From the IMG/VR virus record IMGVR_UViG_3300009157_000003, positions 1 to 64,000 of that record: a stretch of 64,000 nucleotides of DNA, one strand, 5' to 3'. Below are positions 6,922 to 15,669 of the stretch, piece by piece. A program made the position numbers and the translations under genes. Every line of letters begins with the position of its first letter. Position 1 is the stretch's first letter. The DNA is from a virus. The notes under the pieces are model-generated. The model made no database searches, had not been told where the DNA came from, and saw nothing but the letters and a program-made list of their open reading frames with translations.

Positions 6922-7338
6922 ATGGGGCTCGTCGGCGGCCCCCGGCACCACGGCACCGGCCCGAAGCCGCTCCCGTGGAAGTGTCCCGCCTGTCAGGCGG
7001 AGAACGTCGGGGTCATGGAAGAGGGGTGTAACGCCTGCGGGGCGAACACCGCCGCCACGAATGCCCGCGCGCAGAAGGGGAACCGGCCAGTGGAGCCGAA
7101 GATCCCCGTCGAGCGCATCGCGGCCCAGGTCGTCGCGGATAAGGATATCGACCCGGGGTGGTTCCTGAAGCTCGCGTTCCTGACCCCGCAGGCGAAGACC
7201 ACGATCGCCGTCGCGCTCCTGCGGTACGCCGAGTCGATCACCGCGACGACGTCAGAAGAACTCCCGCGAGGGATTGTGCTCGCGTGGGGCGAGTTGCTCC
7301 AACGTGAGCTTGGATTAGTCGAAGGAGATGAACCGTGA
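6922..7338 (+). CDS. protein with N-terminal zinc ribbon, 138 aa
   Basis: CPACQAEN near residue 21 and CNACG near residue 36 form a RanBP2 or rubredoxin-like zinc knuckle. A helical domain follows. It starts immediately after the previous stop and its TGA overlaps the ATPase start at 7335, so it is probably co-translated with the ATPase and may be its partner. That link is inferred from gene order only. Confidence 0.6.
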   Translation: MGLVGGPRHHGTGPKPLPWKCPACQAENVGVMEEGCNACGANTAATNARAQKGNRPVEPKIPVERIAAQVVADKDIDPGWFLKLAFLTPQAKTTIAVALLRYAESITATTSEELPRGIVLAWGELLQRELGLVEGDEP

Positions 7339-9008
7339 CCCAGACTGAGACCCCGCCTGCGGCGCCCGCCGCGGCCCCCGATGCCGTCGTGAACTCCGCC
7401 ACGCTCCTGATGGGCGCCACGACGTCCGGCAAGACCTCCCTGATCGTGACAATGGCGGAGTACGTATACGAGACATTCGGGATGATCACCCGCCTCTACA
7501 GTATCGACGGGGGCGGGTTCCCGACCCAAATGCAGGCGGCGATCAACGCGGGGATCGTCCAGGTGTGGCGCGTCCGCACCCGGAGCGGCCAGGGGCTCGC
7601 GTTCGAGACCTGCCAGCGGGTGAGCCAGGGGTACTGGCCGCGGCGAATCAACCCGAAGACGGGCGAGACCGATCCCAACGTCCAGTTGGTCCCCCCGGTG
7701 ACGCAGCGCTTCAAGATGTTCTGTCCCAACGGGCACCTACTCCGGGACGTCCCGACGGCGATGCTCCTCGCCCCGATCGTGTGCGCGCAGTGTACCAACC
7801 TGCTAGTCAACCCGACGAACATGGTCGTGCAGCAGGAGAGCTACCGCACGAAGGGCTTTGAGAACATCGGCGCCATCGCAATCGACTCGGCGACGTCGAT
7901 GGGCGGCTGGATGATGATCGACCTCTCGCACCGCACCGACCTCGGCGGCGAGAAGGGCAACATGGCGAACGTGAACTCCGGGGACATGGTCTGGTCCGCG
8001 AACAACCGCGCGCAGTTCGGCTTTGTCCAGAACCGGATTGAGGAGTTGGTCCATAACTCCCTGTCGATCCCCGGGCTGGTCGTCCCGCCCCTCTGGACGG
8101 CGCTCACGAACGACGCGACCGACGAGGGGGGGTTGAGCATTCGCGGCCCGGCGATCGCCCCCGGACAGGCGAAGAACGGGGTCGCCCCGCAGTGGTTTGG
8201 GAACTGTCTGGAGATCACGAGCGAGGTCCGGGACAACGTCAAGTACCGCCAGATGCGCCTGCATGAGTACATCGACAAGCAGGGGGTGCGACACCTGTGC
8301 AAGGTCCGCGCCTACCCGGGCACGATGCCGGCCATCATGGAGGATATCGACGCGCCCGACCAGCCTGCTTTCGTCAACTTCAACCTCGGGGCGTTCTACA
8401 AGCTCCTGAAGCAGTCCCAGGCCGCGACGGAGAAGGGGTACGCGGCACGGTTCGAGAGCGTCCCGGGCACGCCGGATGGGATCGTGGAGTTCGGCGAGCC
8501 GAATGACGTCCGGGCCGTGCCTGCGGCGGCACCTGCCAGCCCGCGGGCGGTGGGACCTCGTCCGACCCCCAAGGCGCCCGTGCAGGCGGCGAAGCCTGCG
8601 GCGGCGGCTCCGGCGCCCTCAGTACCACCACCGGCCACCGCGGCCCCGGCGGTAGCCTCTACTGCCCCGGTACCTGCGACTACCGGAGTGGCCGCTGGGG
8701 CGCCGGTGACGCCGCCCAAGCCCGTTCAGGCCGCGGCCAAGCCCTCGACGACCCCAGTGACCGCCAAGGCCCCGAGTGCGCCCGCTCCGGCGGCCGCACG
8801 ACCGGCGGCGGCGGCGCCTCCAGCACCGGCGTCCGCCCCCAAGGCGCCCGTCGCGACGCCCGCCGCGGCACGGCCGACGGCGTCACCCTCTCCGGCCGCG
8901 ACGGGACCGCGTCCCGCGGCGCCACCCGCATCCCCTGGCCCGGCCCGTGGTCCGGCCGCGCCTCCGGGACGTCGTCCGGCTCCGCCTGCGGCGCCGGTGA
9001 AGCCGTAG
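7335..9008 (+). CDS. Sak4-like RecA-fold ATPase with long Ala/Pro-rich tail
   Basis: Walker A is GATTSGKT (27-34) and Walker B is the IGAIAIDS strand (178-185). This is the size and layout of AAA_24-type phage ATPases, some of which (Sak4) help single-strand annealing. Cys130, His134, Cys150 and Cys153 make a zinc-binding insert between the two motifs. From about residue 395 to 557 the protein is almost only Ala, Pro, Lys and Thr, a disordered linker not usual for the family. It lies directly upstream of a possible SSB, which supports a recombination or replication role. Confidence 0.7.
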   Translation: MTQTETPPAAPAAAPDAVVNSATLLMGATTSGKTSLIVTMAEYVYETFGMITRLYSIDGGGFPTQMQAAINAGIVQVWRVRTRSGQGLAFETCQRVSQGYWPRRINPKTGETDPNVQLVPPVTQRFKMFCPNGHLLRDVPTAMLLAPIVCAQCTNLLVNPTNMVVQQESYRTKGFENIGAIAIDSATSMGGWMMIDLSHRTDLGGEKGNMANVNSGDMVWSANNRAQFGFVQNRIEELVHNSLSIPGLVVPPLWTALTNDATDEGGLSIRGPAIAPGQAKNGVAPQWFGNCLEITSEVRDNVKYRQMRLHEYIDKQGVRHLCKVRAYPGTMPAIMEDIDAPDQPAFVNFNLGAFYKLLKQSQAATEKGYAARFESVPGTPDGIVEFGEPNDVRAVPAAAPASPRAVGPRPTPKAPVQAAKPAAAAPAPSVPPPATAAPAVASTAPVPATTGVAAGAPVTPPKPVQAAAKPSTTPVTAKAPSAPAPAAARPAAAAPPAPASAPKAPVATPAAARPTASPSPAATGPRPAAPPASPGPARGPAAPPGRRPAPPAAPVKP

Positions 9009-9042
9009 GATCACCATTTCTCATTCACAGGAGAGGACCGTC

Positions 9043-9690
9043 ATGAGCATCGATCTGAATCACCTGAGCGCGAAGGCCGAGAAGGAGGATGTCGATTTCG
9101 ACAATCTCCCCGAACAGATGGGCGGGTTCCAGGACCCCCCGCAGCCGGGATCGTACCGGTTTGAGACCCCGAAGAGTTTCACGGGGGCCAACTTCGAGGA
9201 GTACGAGGACGAGGGGCGGAAGTACCTGCGGGTCAAGTTCGACCAGAACGCCCCGCTGCGGATCGTCCAGTCCGTCAATCCGGACTACACCGACACCCCG
9301 TTCACGACCCGGCTGTCGAACGAGCCCCGTCGCCGCGGGAAGGGCGAGGACGCGCCCAAGGCCAGCGACCTCGACTACTACATCAAGGCCGTGAAGCACG
9401 AGGGCGCGCGTCCCGCCTCGAACAAGGCGTGGGCGCAGGCCATCATCGCGTCCGGCGGCAAGCAGTGGGGCGCCGACATCGAGTTCTCCTGGGTCTGCAA
9501 TCCGAACAAGAACATCTACTCGGTCAACGACGCGGGCACGGCTGTCGAGGTCGAGGGGCAGAAGGGCTGCGGCGCGAAGTACTACCAGCGGGACATCGCG
9601 AAGGTCGAGGGCAAGTTCCCCGTCCGGATCGAGTGCTCCTGCGGCGCCCAGGTGCGGGCGTTCGCGAACCTCACGCGCTTCCGGGAATAG
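9043..9690 (+). CDS. probable single-stranded DNA-binding-type protein with LNHLS N-terminal peptide, 215 aa
   Basis: Start ATG 9043 has a clear AGGAGAGG ribosome-binding site. The protein opens with MSIDLNHLS, a peptide shared with the helicase at 13321 and the small protein at 21152. The body is beta-rich and charged, with cysteines near 153, 177, 199 and 201 that could bind zinc. Position after the Sak4-like ATPase suggests an SSB, as in many phages. I did not see a canonical OB-fold signature, so the SSB call is tentative. A strong terminator follows. Confidence 0.5.
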   Translation: MSIDLNHLSAKAEKEDVDFDNLPEQMGGFQDPPQPGSYRFETPKSFTGANFEEYEDEGRKYLRVKFDQNAPLRIVQSVNPDYTDTPFTTRLSNEPRRRGKGEDAPKASDLDYYIKAVKHEGARPASNKAWAQAIIASGGKQWGADIEFSWVCNPNKNIYSVNDAGTAVEVEGQKGCGAKYYQRDIAKVEGKFPVRIECSCGAQVRAFANLTRFRE

Positions 9691-9749
9691 TGATCGTCCC
9701 CGGCAGACACGGTTGGCTGACTCCGGCCGTGCCTACCCACACTCGTCGG

Positions 9750-9778
9750 TCCCGAACGAGGGGGATTCGGGATTTTTT
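9750..9778 (+). terminator. intrinsic terminator after the recombination genes
   Basis: TCCCGAA (9750-9756) and TTCGGGA (9766-9772) form a perfect 7-bp stem around a 9-base loop, followed at once by six T residues. It is the clearest rho-independent terminator in the window and splits the rightward operon in two. Confidence 0.85.
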
Positions 9779-9796
9779 CATCGGCGGGAACATCGT

Positions 9797-9826
9797 TTGC
9801 AAGTAGCATAGGCATTCGCGTAAACA
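9797..9826 (+). promoter_or_regulatory. possible rightward promoter after the terminator
   Basis: TTGCAA (9797-9802), an 18-base spacer and TAAACA (9821-9826) precede the gene at 9891, which has its own AAGGAGAG ribosome-binding site. Both boxes are imperfect. The position between a terminator and the first gene of the next block is what makes it worth listing. Confidence 0.35.
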
Positions 9827-9890
9827 GGGGGGTTTCACAACCGAAGCTCCCCGATTAGTAGACCAAAGGTACACCGCAAGGAGAGAAACG

Positions 9891-10175
9891 ATGCCCCGCG
9901 CCCAGAAGAGTCAGTTGGAAGTCCTCGTCGAAACCGTGATGAAGATGAGCAAGGCGGACGCCGCCCAGGCGCTCACCATCCTCAATGTGGTCAATCGTGG
10001 ACGGGCGGAGACCCGCGGGACCGGCCCGGCGTCCCCGATGGCGCCTGCGGTCCCGACCGCGCACACGAAGCCCGGCCGTCGGAAGCGTGCGGCCCGGCCG
10101 GGGATCGATACGCCGCAGGAGCTTCCGCAGGATGACAGCGTCGCGGAACCTGCGGACGACGTCGCCAACGGGTAG
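9891..10175 (+). CDS. small basic protein, 94 aa
   Basis: A helix of about 30 residues at the N-terminus (LEVLVETVMKMSKADAAQAL) is followed by a flexible Pro/Ala and Arg/Lys-rich stretch and an acidic tail. It could be a DNA-associated protein. It starts a new block after the terminator at 9750-9778 and has a good AAGGAGAG site upstream of ATG. No family recognised. Confidence 0.6.
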   Translation: MPRAQKSQLEVLVETVMKMSKADAAQALTILNVVNRGRAETRGTGPASPMAPAVPTAHTKPGRRKRAARPGIDTPQELPQDDSVAEPADDVANG

Positions 10176-10189
10176 CTAGGACGACCAAC

Positions 10190-11398
10190 ATGGCGATCCC
10201 CATCATCATCTTCGGTGACGGCCCGACCACCCACACGGGGTTGGGTCGGATTGCCACGGACCTCGCGCGCCTGTTGCACGCGCATCGTGAGCAACTGGGG
10301 ATCGACGTGTATCAGGTCGGCTGGAGCCCGACACCGCCCCCCGACGGGCTCCCGGTCATCGCCGGGACCCAAGGCTGGTCCCACGGCGGGTGTGACTGGC
10401 CGGTGTGGCTGTTCTACGACCTCCGGACCTGGGGGCGGGAAGCGCTCACCACGTTCTACGCCTTTCATATTGGGCTCGACACCCGCGCGGTCGTCCTGAC
10501 GGTCTGGGACCCGGCGCGGTGTTACGACCTCTTCGCGCCCGTCGCCGATGGGGTGTACCCTGTGCTCCCGGCGGAGTACTGGGGGTACTTCCCGATCGAC
10601 GGGCACAATCATCAGGGGGCGTTCGGCGGCCCGGCGGCGGAGGCCGTACGGGCGTACACCCGCGTGCTGGCCTACACCCGGTACGGCGCAGGCGTCCTCA
10701 AGCGAATTGTGAAGACGGTGGATCACCTGCCGCACGGGATCCACACCGGCATCTTCCACCCGAGCGCGACGAGCCCGCTGGCGACGAAGGTCCGCGAGAA
10801 GATCGGCGGCGCGCCGCTCGTCGGCGTCGTCGCCACGAACACCACCCGCAAGGACTGGGGCATGGTCTTCCAGGCGCTCTGGCGGATGCGCCAGTACACC
10901 CCCGACGTCCATCTGTGGGCGCACGTCGATGAACTCGTCACCGAGGCGTGGTCGATTCCCCAGTTGGCGGAGGATTACAGTTTCACCGCGGCGAATCTGA
11001 GCCTGACGACCGGCGCGCACACCGATGAGGAACTGGCGTCGCTGTACGCCCAGTGCGCGGTCACGATCGCACCCGGCCGCGGCGAAGGGTTCGGTTTCCC
11101 GATCGTCGAGTCGCAGGCGTGCGGGACGCCGGTGATCCATTGTGACTACGCGGGCGGGGCGGAATTCACCCCGAAGCAACTCCGGATCGATCCCCTCTGC
11201 TATCACGCGGTGGGGCCGTACGCGATCGAGCGCCCGATCCTCGACCCGATGACGGTCGCGGTCGTCGCCGAGCAGTACTTGACGAAGGACGACCCGGCGC
11301 CGTGGGCCACCGGCGTCGCGCATCTCGATTGGACCGTACTCTGGCCGCAGTGGCAGCAGTGGATCGCGGACGGCCTACAGACCTGGAGGCTGCGATGA
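10190..11398 (+). CDS. GT4-family (GT-B fold) glycosyltransferase, 402 aa
   Basis: The C-terminal half carries the hallmark EGFGFPIVE segment, with Glu299 and Glu307 in the E-x7-E spacing of retaining GT4 enzymes, followed by SQACGTPVI. The N-terminus (IPIIIFGDGPTTHTGLGRIA) has the glycine-rich loop of a GT-B acceptor domain. It would transfer a sugar from a nucleotide donor; the acceptor is unknown. It lies with two more glycosyltransferases about 8 kb downstream. Targets could be modified phage DNA, phage proteins or host surface glycans. Confidence 0.8.
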   Translation: MAIPIIIFGDGPTTHTGLGRIATDLARLLHAHREQLGIDVYQVGWSPTPPPDGLPVIAGTQGWSHGGCDWPVWLFYDLRTWGREALTTFYAFHIGLDTRAVVLTVWDPARCYDLFAPVADGVYPVLPAEYWGYFPIDGHNHQGAFGGPAAEAVRAYTRVLAYTRYGAGVLKRIVKTVDHLPHGIHTGIFHPSATSPLATKVREKIGGAPLVGVVATNTTRKDWGMVFQALWRMRQYTPDVHLWAHVDELVTEAWSIPQLAEDYSFTAANLSLTTGAHTDEELASLYAQCAVTIAPGRGEGFGFPIVESQACGTPVIHCDYAGGAEFTPKQLRIDPLCYHAVGPYAIERPILDPMTVAVVAEQYLTKDDPAPWATGVAHLDWTVLWPQWQQWIADGLQTWRLR

Positions 11399-11613
11399 GC
11401 CGGAAACGTCGTCATCGTCATCTCAAACCCTACGGGGACACCGCCGCCGAGCTTCCCTGGGACGATCGGCGCGACGCGATCCCAACGAAGGGGATGCGGA
11501 GCCGCCCGACCGCCCAGGAACTCGCCGAGTGGTCGAACGCCGTCGCCGACGCAGGCGAACACACCGGGCTCGGGAAACGCAACTGGGAACTCCAGATTGG
11601 ACGGTTCGCATGA
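11395..11613 (+). CDS. small basic protein, 72 aa
   Basis: Starts by ATGA overlap with the glycosyltransferase stop. Begins with a run of Arg, Lys and His (MSRKRRHRHLKPYG) and has a Trp-containing helical C-terminus. It may bind nucleic acid. No family recognised. It overlaps the next ATG at 11610. Confidence 0.55.
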   Translation: MSRKRRHRHLKPYGDTAAELPWDDRRDAIPTKGMRSRPTAQELAEWSNAVADAGEHTGLGKRNWELQIGRFA

Positions 11614-11972
11614 AGCGCCTCGATTTCGGTGGCCGGATGAATCACGTCGAAGGTCCGCAGCCCCAGGTCGCGCGCGATGCGTTCGGCCGCGAGCTACAGG
11701 TCGGGGATGAGATCGTGCTCAATCGGGTCGTCCCCACCCGGATGGTGATCCTGGAGATCCGTCCGGACCTCTCCCCGAAGGCCGCGCCGAACACGATGAT
11801 CCTGACCGGGCAGTTCACGATGATCACCAAGCTCGGGGCGAACATGCCCACGCCGGAGTTGATCCTCTACCGGACGGCGGAGGAAGCCGGGCGCGTGTCT
11901 CCGACGGAGCCGCCCGCGGCGCCTGCGGCTGAGGGCGAGAAGCCCACGACGATCACCACCAGCGATCACTAG
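11610..11972 (+). CDS. hypothetical protein with a beta-barrel-like core, 120 aa
   Basis: ATG 11610 overlaps the upstream TGA. Residues 20-75 (for example GRELQVGDEIVLNRVVPTRM) have the pattern of an SH3- or KOW-like small barrel, with an Ala/Pro/Thr-rich tail. Function unknown. A 48-base gap with the palindrome GTACGTACGTAC follows before the next gene. Confidence 0.55.
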   Translation: MKRLDFGGRMNHVEGPQPQVARDAFGRELQVGDEIVLNRVVPTRMVILEIRPDLSPKAAPNTMILTGQFTMITKLGANMPTPELILYRTAEEAGRVSPTEPPAAPAAEGEKPTTITTSDH

Positions 11973-12020
11973 TTCTTCATCGACGTCTGGTACTTGTACG
12001 TACGTACTCAGAGGACACTA

Positions 12021-12539
12021 ATGGCCGACGTCAAAGTCACGACGGAAGAATTCGACGGGCGGAAGATCGACATCTTCGTGAATGGCGACGGGGAGTTCTA
12101 TGCGGTCCCCGATCCGCACGACATCGACGAAGTCTTGCGCGAGGCGACCCTGGCGCTCCTCCGGAAGAAGATCACCGGGTACGTGCGGCGGAAGAAGGCA
12201 CGGATCGCGATCCCGGTGGTGCACCTGAAGCGGACGTCGCGGCATCGCGGCCCGGATCAGTACCTCGCCTACACCGGGATGATCACCGGCATCCATCAAC
12301 GCAATCGAAATGTGCTGTTCACGACGAAGGCCGAGAAGGGCGTGCAGCAGAGTGATTACGACGATGATTTCTACCGGGCCGACACCGACGTCACCACGTT
12401 GAACCGGCTGATCAAGGCGACGGTCGATGCGAATCAGGCGCTGGAGACGTTCAAGGAAGCCCACCGGGTCAATCCGCGGCAGGCCGTGCGGGAGGCGTTG
12501 AAGGCGGCGGGCGTGGGTGAGGCGGATCTGGAGGACTAA
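12021..12539 (+). CDS. hypothetical protein, 172 aa
   Basis: An upstream in-frame ATG exists at 11994, but ATG 12021 has AGAGGA seven bases before it and is preferred. The N-terminal part looks beta-rich, with a basic middle (KKITGYVRRKKARIAI) and a helical C-terminus. Probably nucleic-acid related by charge, but no family was recognised. Confidence 0.55.
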   Translation: MADVKVTTEEFDGRKIDIFVNGDGEFYAVPDPHDIDEVLREATLALLRKKITGYVRRKKARIAIPVVHLKRTSRHRGPDQYLAYTGMITGIHQRNRNVLFTTKAEKGVQQSDYDDDFYRADTDVTTLNRLIKATVDANQALETFKEAHRVNPRQAVREALKAAGVGEADLED

Positions 12540-12540
12540 G

Positions 12541-12984
12541 GTGACATCCATCGAGCGCTTGATTCGGACGTCCTGTAAGTTCCGTGGGGAAGAGTTGCGC
12601 CTCGCGCTGCGGGAGAAACTGATCGCGATCGAGAAGCAGGGGCGGGTCCCGCTCGCGCAGACCCCAACGGCCGCCCGGCGCGCCCTCGTCGTCATCCGGC
12701 ACGCAGAGGCGCGGATCGCCGAGGCCCGAAAGGTCATCGAGCGCCACGGGTTCATCGCGCACTCGCTCTACACCACGACGGAGGATCCGCCGGTCTTCCT
12801 CAAGAAGGACTACCGGCAGAAGCGCGAGCAGGCGGACCGGGCGGCCCGGAAGGATCTCGATCGCCGCCTCGCCGAGATTGAGAAGTACAAGCACACCTGG
12901 GTGGTCCGGAGCTTGGGCGCCCGGACCGACGCGATGAAGCGCGCACTCCTCGCGCACGTCCAGCGCGTGTTGAAGCTGGTGTAG
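12541..12984 (+). CDS. basic helical protein, 147 aa
   Basis: GTG 12541 lies one base after the previous stop and is preferred over the longer frame. The product is nearly all alpha-helix with alternating Arg/Lys and Glu, and one tyrosine-rich stretch, suggesting a coiled-coil or DNA-associated protein. No family recognised. Confidence 0.55.
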   Translation: MTSIERLIRTSCKFRGEELRLALREKLIAIEKQGRVPLAQTPTAARRALVVIRHAEARIAEARKVIERHGFIAHSLYTTTEDPPVFLKKDYRQKREQADRAARKDLDRRLAEIEKYKHTWVVRSLGARTDAMKRALLAHVQRVLKLV

Positions 12985-12987
12985 ATC

Positions 12988-13317
12988 ATGGAGTACCGCT
13001 GCTACCACTGCGACTTTCAGACCGACTCGCCACGCACGGCGGAGGATCACGTGCGGATGACAGGGCACCGCGATCCGATCGACCGCGCGCCCCTCTCCCT
13101 CGGGGGACTCGGGGTACCGGGCGTCCGCGCGCCGCAACCCTCCGCCCCGCTCGCGACCCTCGGGCTCGCGCAGGTAAATCTCGAACAGCGGCTCCGACAG
13201 ACGTGGTTCCCGGCGCCGATCGCGGGTCCCGTCGAGATCGTCACCTGCCCGGTGTGCGTGGCGCTCGTCATCGACTGGCCGCGCCATCGGGATTGGCATC
13301 TGGCCGCCGGACACTGA
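12988..13317 (+). CDS. two-zinc-finger protein, 109 aa
   Basis: Cys5, Cys8, His21 and His27 form a C2H2 finger at the N-terminus. Cys87 and Cys90 with His100, His104 or His109 form a second one at the very C-terminus, separated by a Pro/Leu-rich linker. It ends three bases before the helicase gene. Phage proteins of this type often bind DNA or modulate a neighbour; here the neighbour is the helicase. Confidence 0.65.
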   Translation: MEYRCYHCDFQTDSPRTAEDHVRMTGHRDPIDRAPLSLGGLGVPGVRAPQPSAPLATLGLAQVNLEQRLRQTWFPAPIAGPVEIVTCPVCVALVIDWPRHRDWHLAAGH

Positions 13318-13320
13318 TCG

Positions 13321-15024
13321 ATGACGATCAACCTCAATCACCTGTCGGATGACACCGGGCTCGTGACCGTCGAGGCCCCGGGCGGGGTGTCGCCGTCGTT
13401 CAAGAAGATCGGCGGGATGAGCTTTGCGCCGCGGATGGGGCGGCGGCGCGATGATCCCTCCCTGGTGCAGGAACAGCGCGATGCGGCGGTCGAGGCGATG
13501 GCGGACGCGATCCTGCCGCTCTTACAAGAAGACGACCCGCCTGTCGCCGACGTCGTCACGGACATCATCACGGCCGGACGGGCGTTGGCGCCGGACGCGC
13601 CGGACCTGACGGTCGAGGAGGTCTCCGATGCTCTCTCCCCTGGAATGGCCGTTGACGATGCTCCTGAGCCTGTGGTCTCGGTGGTGGACCCGACGCTCAT
13701 CGACGTCGAGATCCCCGACGATCTCCTCCACGAACAATCCTTCCTCTGCGGCCCCGCCGGGACGGGGAAGACGGTGATGGCGCGATCGTGGGTCCGGCAG
13801 TACCCCGGTACGATCCTCGCGGCCACGACGGGGATCGCGGCGGTGAACCTGGGCGAGGGATCGACGATCAACAGCCTGTTGGGGTACTTCGACACGGATA
13901 GCTTGCGCGAGATGTACACGAGCGGGCATCTCCAGGCGCGGCTGGGGAAACTCTGGCGCGCGGGCATCCGCCGGATCCTCCTCGACGAAGTCTCGATGAT
14001 GGATGGGGAGCAGTTGACGATCCTCACCCGGGCGCTCGGGGAGTTAGCAGGACGCGGCATGCTCGTCGATGCGGATCTCGCAGAAGAGATGCAGGCGTGG
14101 AAGAAGCAGGAGGGCAAGGATCCGATCGCCCTCACCCTCATTGGAGATTTTGCCCAGCTACCGCCGGTGCGAGCGAGCTTCGCATTCGAGAGCCCCCTCT
14201 GGGACCTGTACGCCCGCCACACGCACAAGCTCACCGAGATCCGTCGTCAGGCTGATCGCGCGTTCATTGAAGCGCTCCAGGCCGCCCGGCGGGGGGATGG
14301 CGACGCGGTCGTCCAGTTCTTCGGCCCGCGGCTCAATCGCACGACCGACGATAACTTCGACGGCACCACGATCTTCGCGAAGAACGATGCGGTCGCGCGG
14401 TACAACCAACTCCGGATGGATCGCCTGAAGACCCCGCTCCAGAGCTATTCGGCGGCGCGGTGGGGGGAGCAGCGCACCGACTGGAAGCACATTCCCGACG
14501 TGCTACACCTGAAGGAAGGCGCGCTGGTGATGGTCCTGGCGAACGCGCGCGAGATCGCCGGAGCGAATGGCCTGCCCGGACGGATCATCTACGCGAATGG
14601 GGACCTGGGGACGATCGTCAGCGCCGATGATGGCCCGCGGGTCGTGGTGGAGTTGAAGCGCAACGGGCGACGGCAGATCATCGACTGGATTGTGCGGGAG
14701 AACACGATCCCGCTCGCACCCGGCCGCCGGAAGGAACTGACGAACGAGGGGAACGAGCACCTGATCAAGGATCGGTTTGAGGTCATCGGCACGGTGACGT
14801 ACCTCCCGCTCCGGCTGGCGTACGCGACGACGGTGCATAAGAGCCAGGGCCTCACCCTCGACAATGTCCAGGTGAACACCGGCGAAGGCATGTTCCAGAC
14901 GCCGGGCTTGCTCTACGTCGCGCTGTCACGCGCTCGCACCGCCGACGGGCTCCGATTGATTGGGAGTCCGGTTGGGCTGAAACAACGGTGTACGGTGCAC
15001 GGGAAAGTGAAGCCGTACCTCTAA
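13321..15024 (+). CDS. SF1B DNA helicase, Pif1/RecD2/Dda-like
   Basis: Walker A GPAGTGKT is at 144-151, motif II LLDEVS at 220-225, motif III GDFAQLPP at 275-282, and the conserved HKSQG of motif V at 506-510, in the order of Pif1/RecD helicases that move 5' to 3' on single strands. The first 130 residues precede the helicase core and begin with MTINLNHLSDD, a peptide shared with two other proteins here. It probably acts at replication forks or in recombination with the Sak4-like ATPase. Confidence 0.85.
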   Translation: MTINLNHLSDDTGLVTVEAPGGVSPSFKKIGGMSFAPRMGRRRDDPSLVQEQRDAAVEAMADAILPLLQEDDPPVADVVTDIITAGRALAPDAPDLTVEEVSDALSPGMAVDDAPEPVVSVVDPTLIDVEIPDDLLHEQSFLCGPAGTGKTVMARSWVRQYPGTILAATTGIAAVNLGEGSTINSLLGYFDTDSLREMYTSGHLQARLGKLWRAGIRRILLDEVSMMDGEQLTILTRALGELAGRGMLVDADLAEEMQAWKKQEGKDPIALTLIGDFAQLPPVRASFAFESPLWDLYARHTHKLTEIRRQADRAFIEALQAARRGDGDAVVQFFGPRLNRTTDDNFDGTTIFAKNDAVARYNQLRMDRLKTPLQSYSAARWGEQRTDWKHIPDVLHLKEGALVMVLANAREIAGANGLPGRIIYANGDLGTIVSADDGPRVVVELKRNGRRQIIDWIVRENTIPLAPGRRKELTNEGNEHLIKDRFEVIGTVTYLPLRLAYATTVHKSQGLTLDNVQVNTGEGMFQTPGLLYVALSRARTADGLRLIGSPVGLKQRCTVHGKVKPYL

Positions 15025-15278
15025 TGGGGAAGAAATTCCCGGCGACGGTGAAGTATCACTCGGACTGGCACCTGTACGCCTCGGATGACGCGGGGCACAC
15101 ATGGACCGACGGCGCGATTCAGATCATTCTCTTGCAGGAAATCCGCGACGAACTCAAGCGGCTGAACACGCTGCTCCATTGTCAGAACTTTCAGCAGATT
15201 CCCAAGTCCCTGCGGGAGTTGAATCGACGGTTGGCGCGCACACACCCGCTCAAGGGCCAACCCTCCATCAAAAGCTGA
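15024..15278 (+). CDS. small hypothetical protein, 84 aa
   Basis: ATG 15024 shares its A with the helicase stop. The N-terminal half (KKFPATVKYHSDWHLYASDD) looks beta-rich and the C-terminal half is a basic helix with one Cys. Tight coupling suggests a helicase accessory, but this is inferred from position only. Confidence 0.55.
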   Translation: MGKKFPATVKYHSDWHLYASDDAGHTWTDGAIQIILLQEIRDELKRLNTLLHCQNFQQIPKSLRELNRRLARTHPLKGQPSIKS

Positions 15279-15318
15279 CCATTCACACGCGCTCACACAC
15301 CAGTACAAGGAGAACACC

Positions 15319-15639
15319 ATGATCCCCTCTACCGTCCCCGTCGTCGCGATCCTCACGTTCGTCCTGCTCATCGTGTTCCTGGGCTGGCTCCGCCATCACC
15401 AGAAGCGCCGCACCCTCGTCACCCCCACGGTCTGTCACGAGAACATCCTCGTGCTCATCATGATCCTGGGCGCCATCATCGGCGTACTCGTGACGCACGC
15501 GCCCGATCGGAACGCCGCGCGTCAGCAACTGCAAGCCCAGTGGGCGGCGCTCTTCCCGTGGGAGCCGATCGATGATCAGGCGATTGAAGACGCGCTCGAC
15601 GGCTGCGCGTGCTACGACGAGACGGAAGGCGGCGGGTAG
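15319..15639 (+). CDS. small membrane protein with two transmembrane segments, 106 aa
   Basis: Two hydrophobic segments, about residues 5-24 and 43-60, flank a basic loop, with a mostly acidic C-terminus containing a CAC motif. AAGGAG lies upstream of ATG. Topology would put both ends on the same side. It lies outside the lysis block, so a holin role is less likely; superinfection exclusion is a possibility only. Confidence 0.6.
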   Translation: MIPSTVPVVAILTFVLLIVFLGWLRHHQKRRTLVTPTVCHENILVLIMILGAIIGVLVTHAPDRNAARQQLQAQWAALFPWEPIDDQAIEDALDGCACYDETEGGG

Positions 15640-15669
15640 GCACAAGGCCCGGCGCGCGCCGAGGATCCC

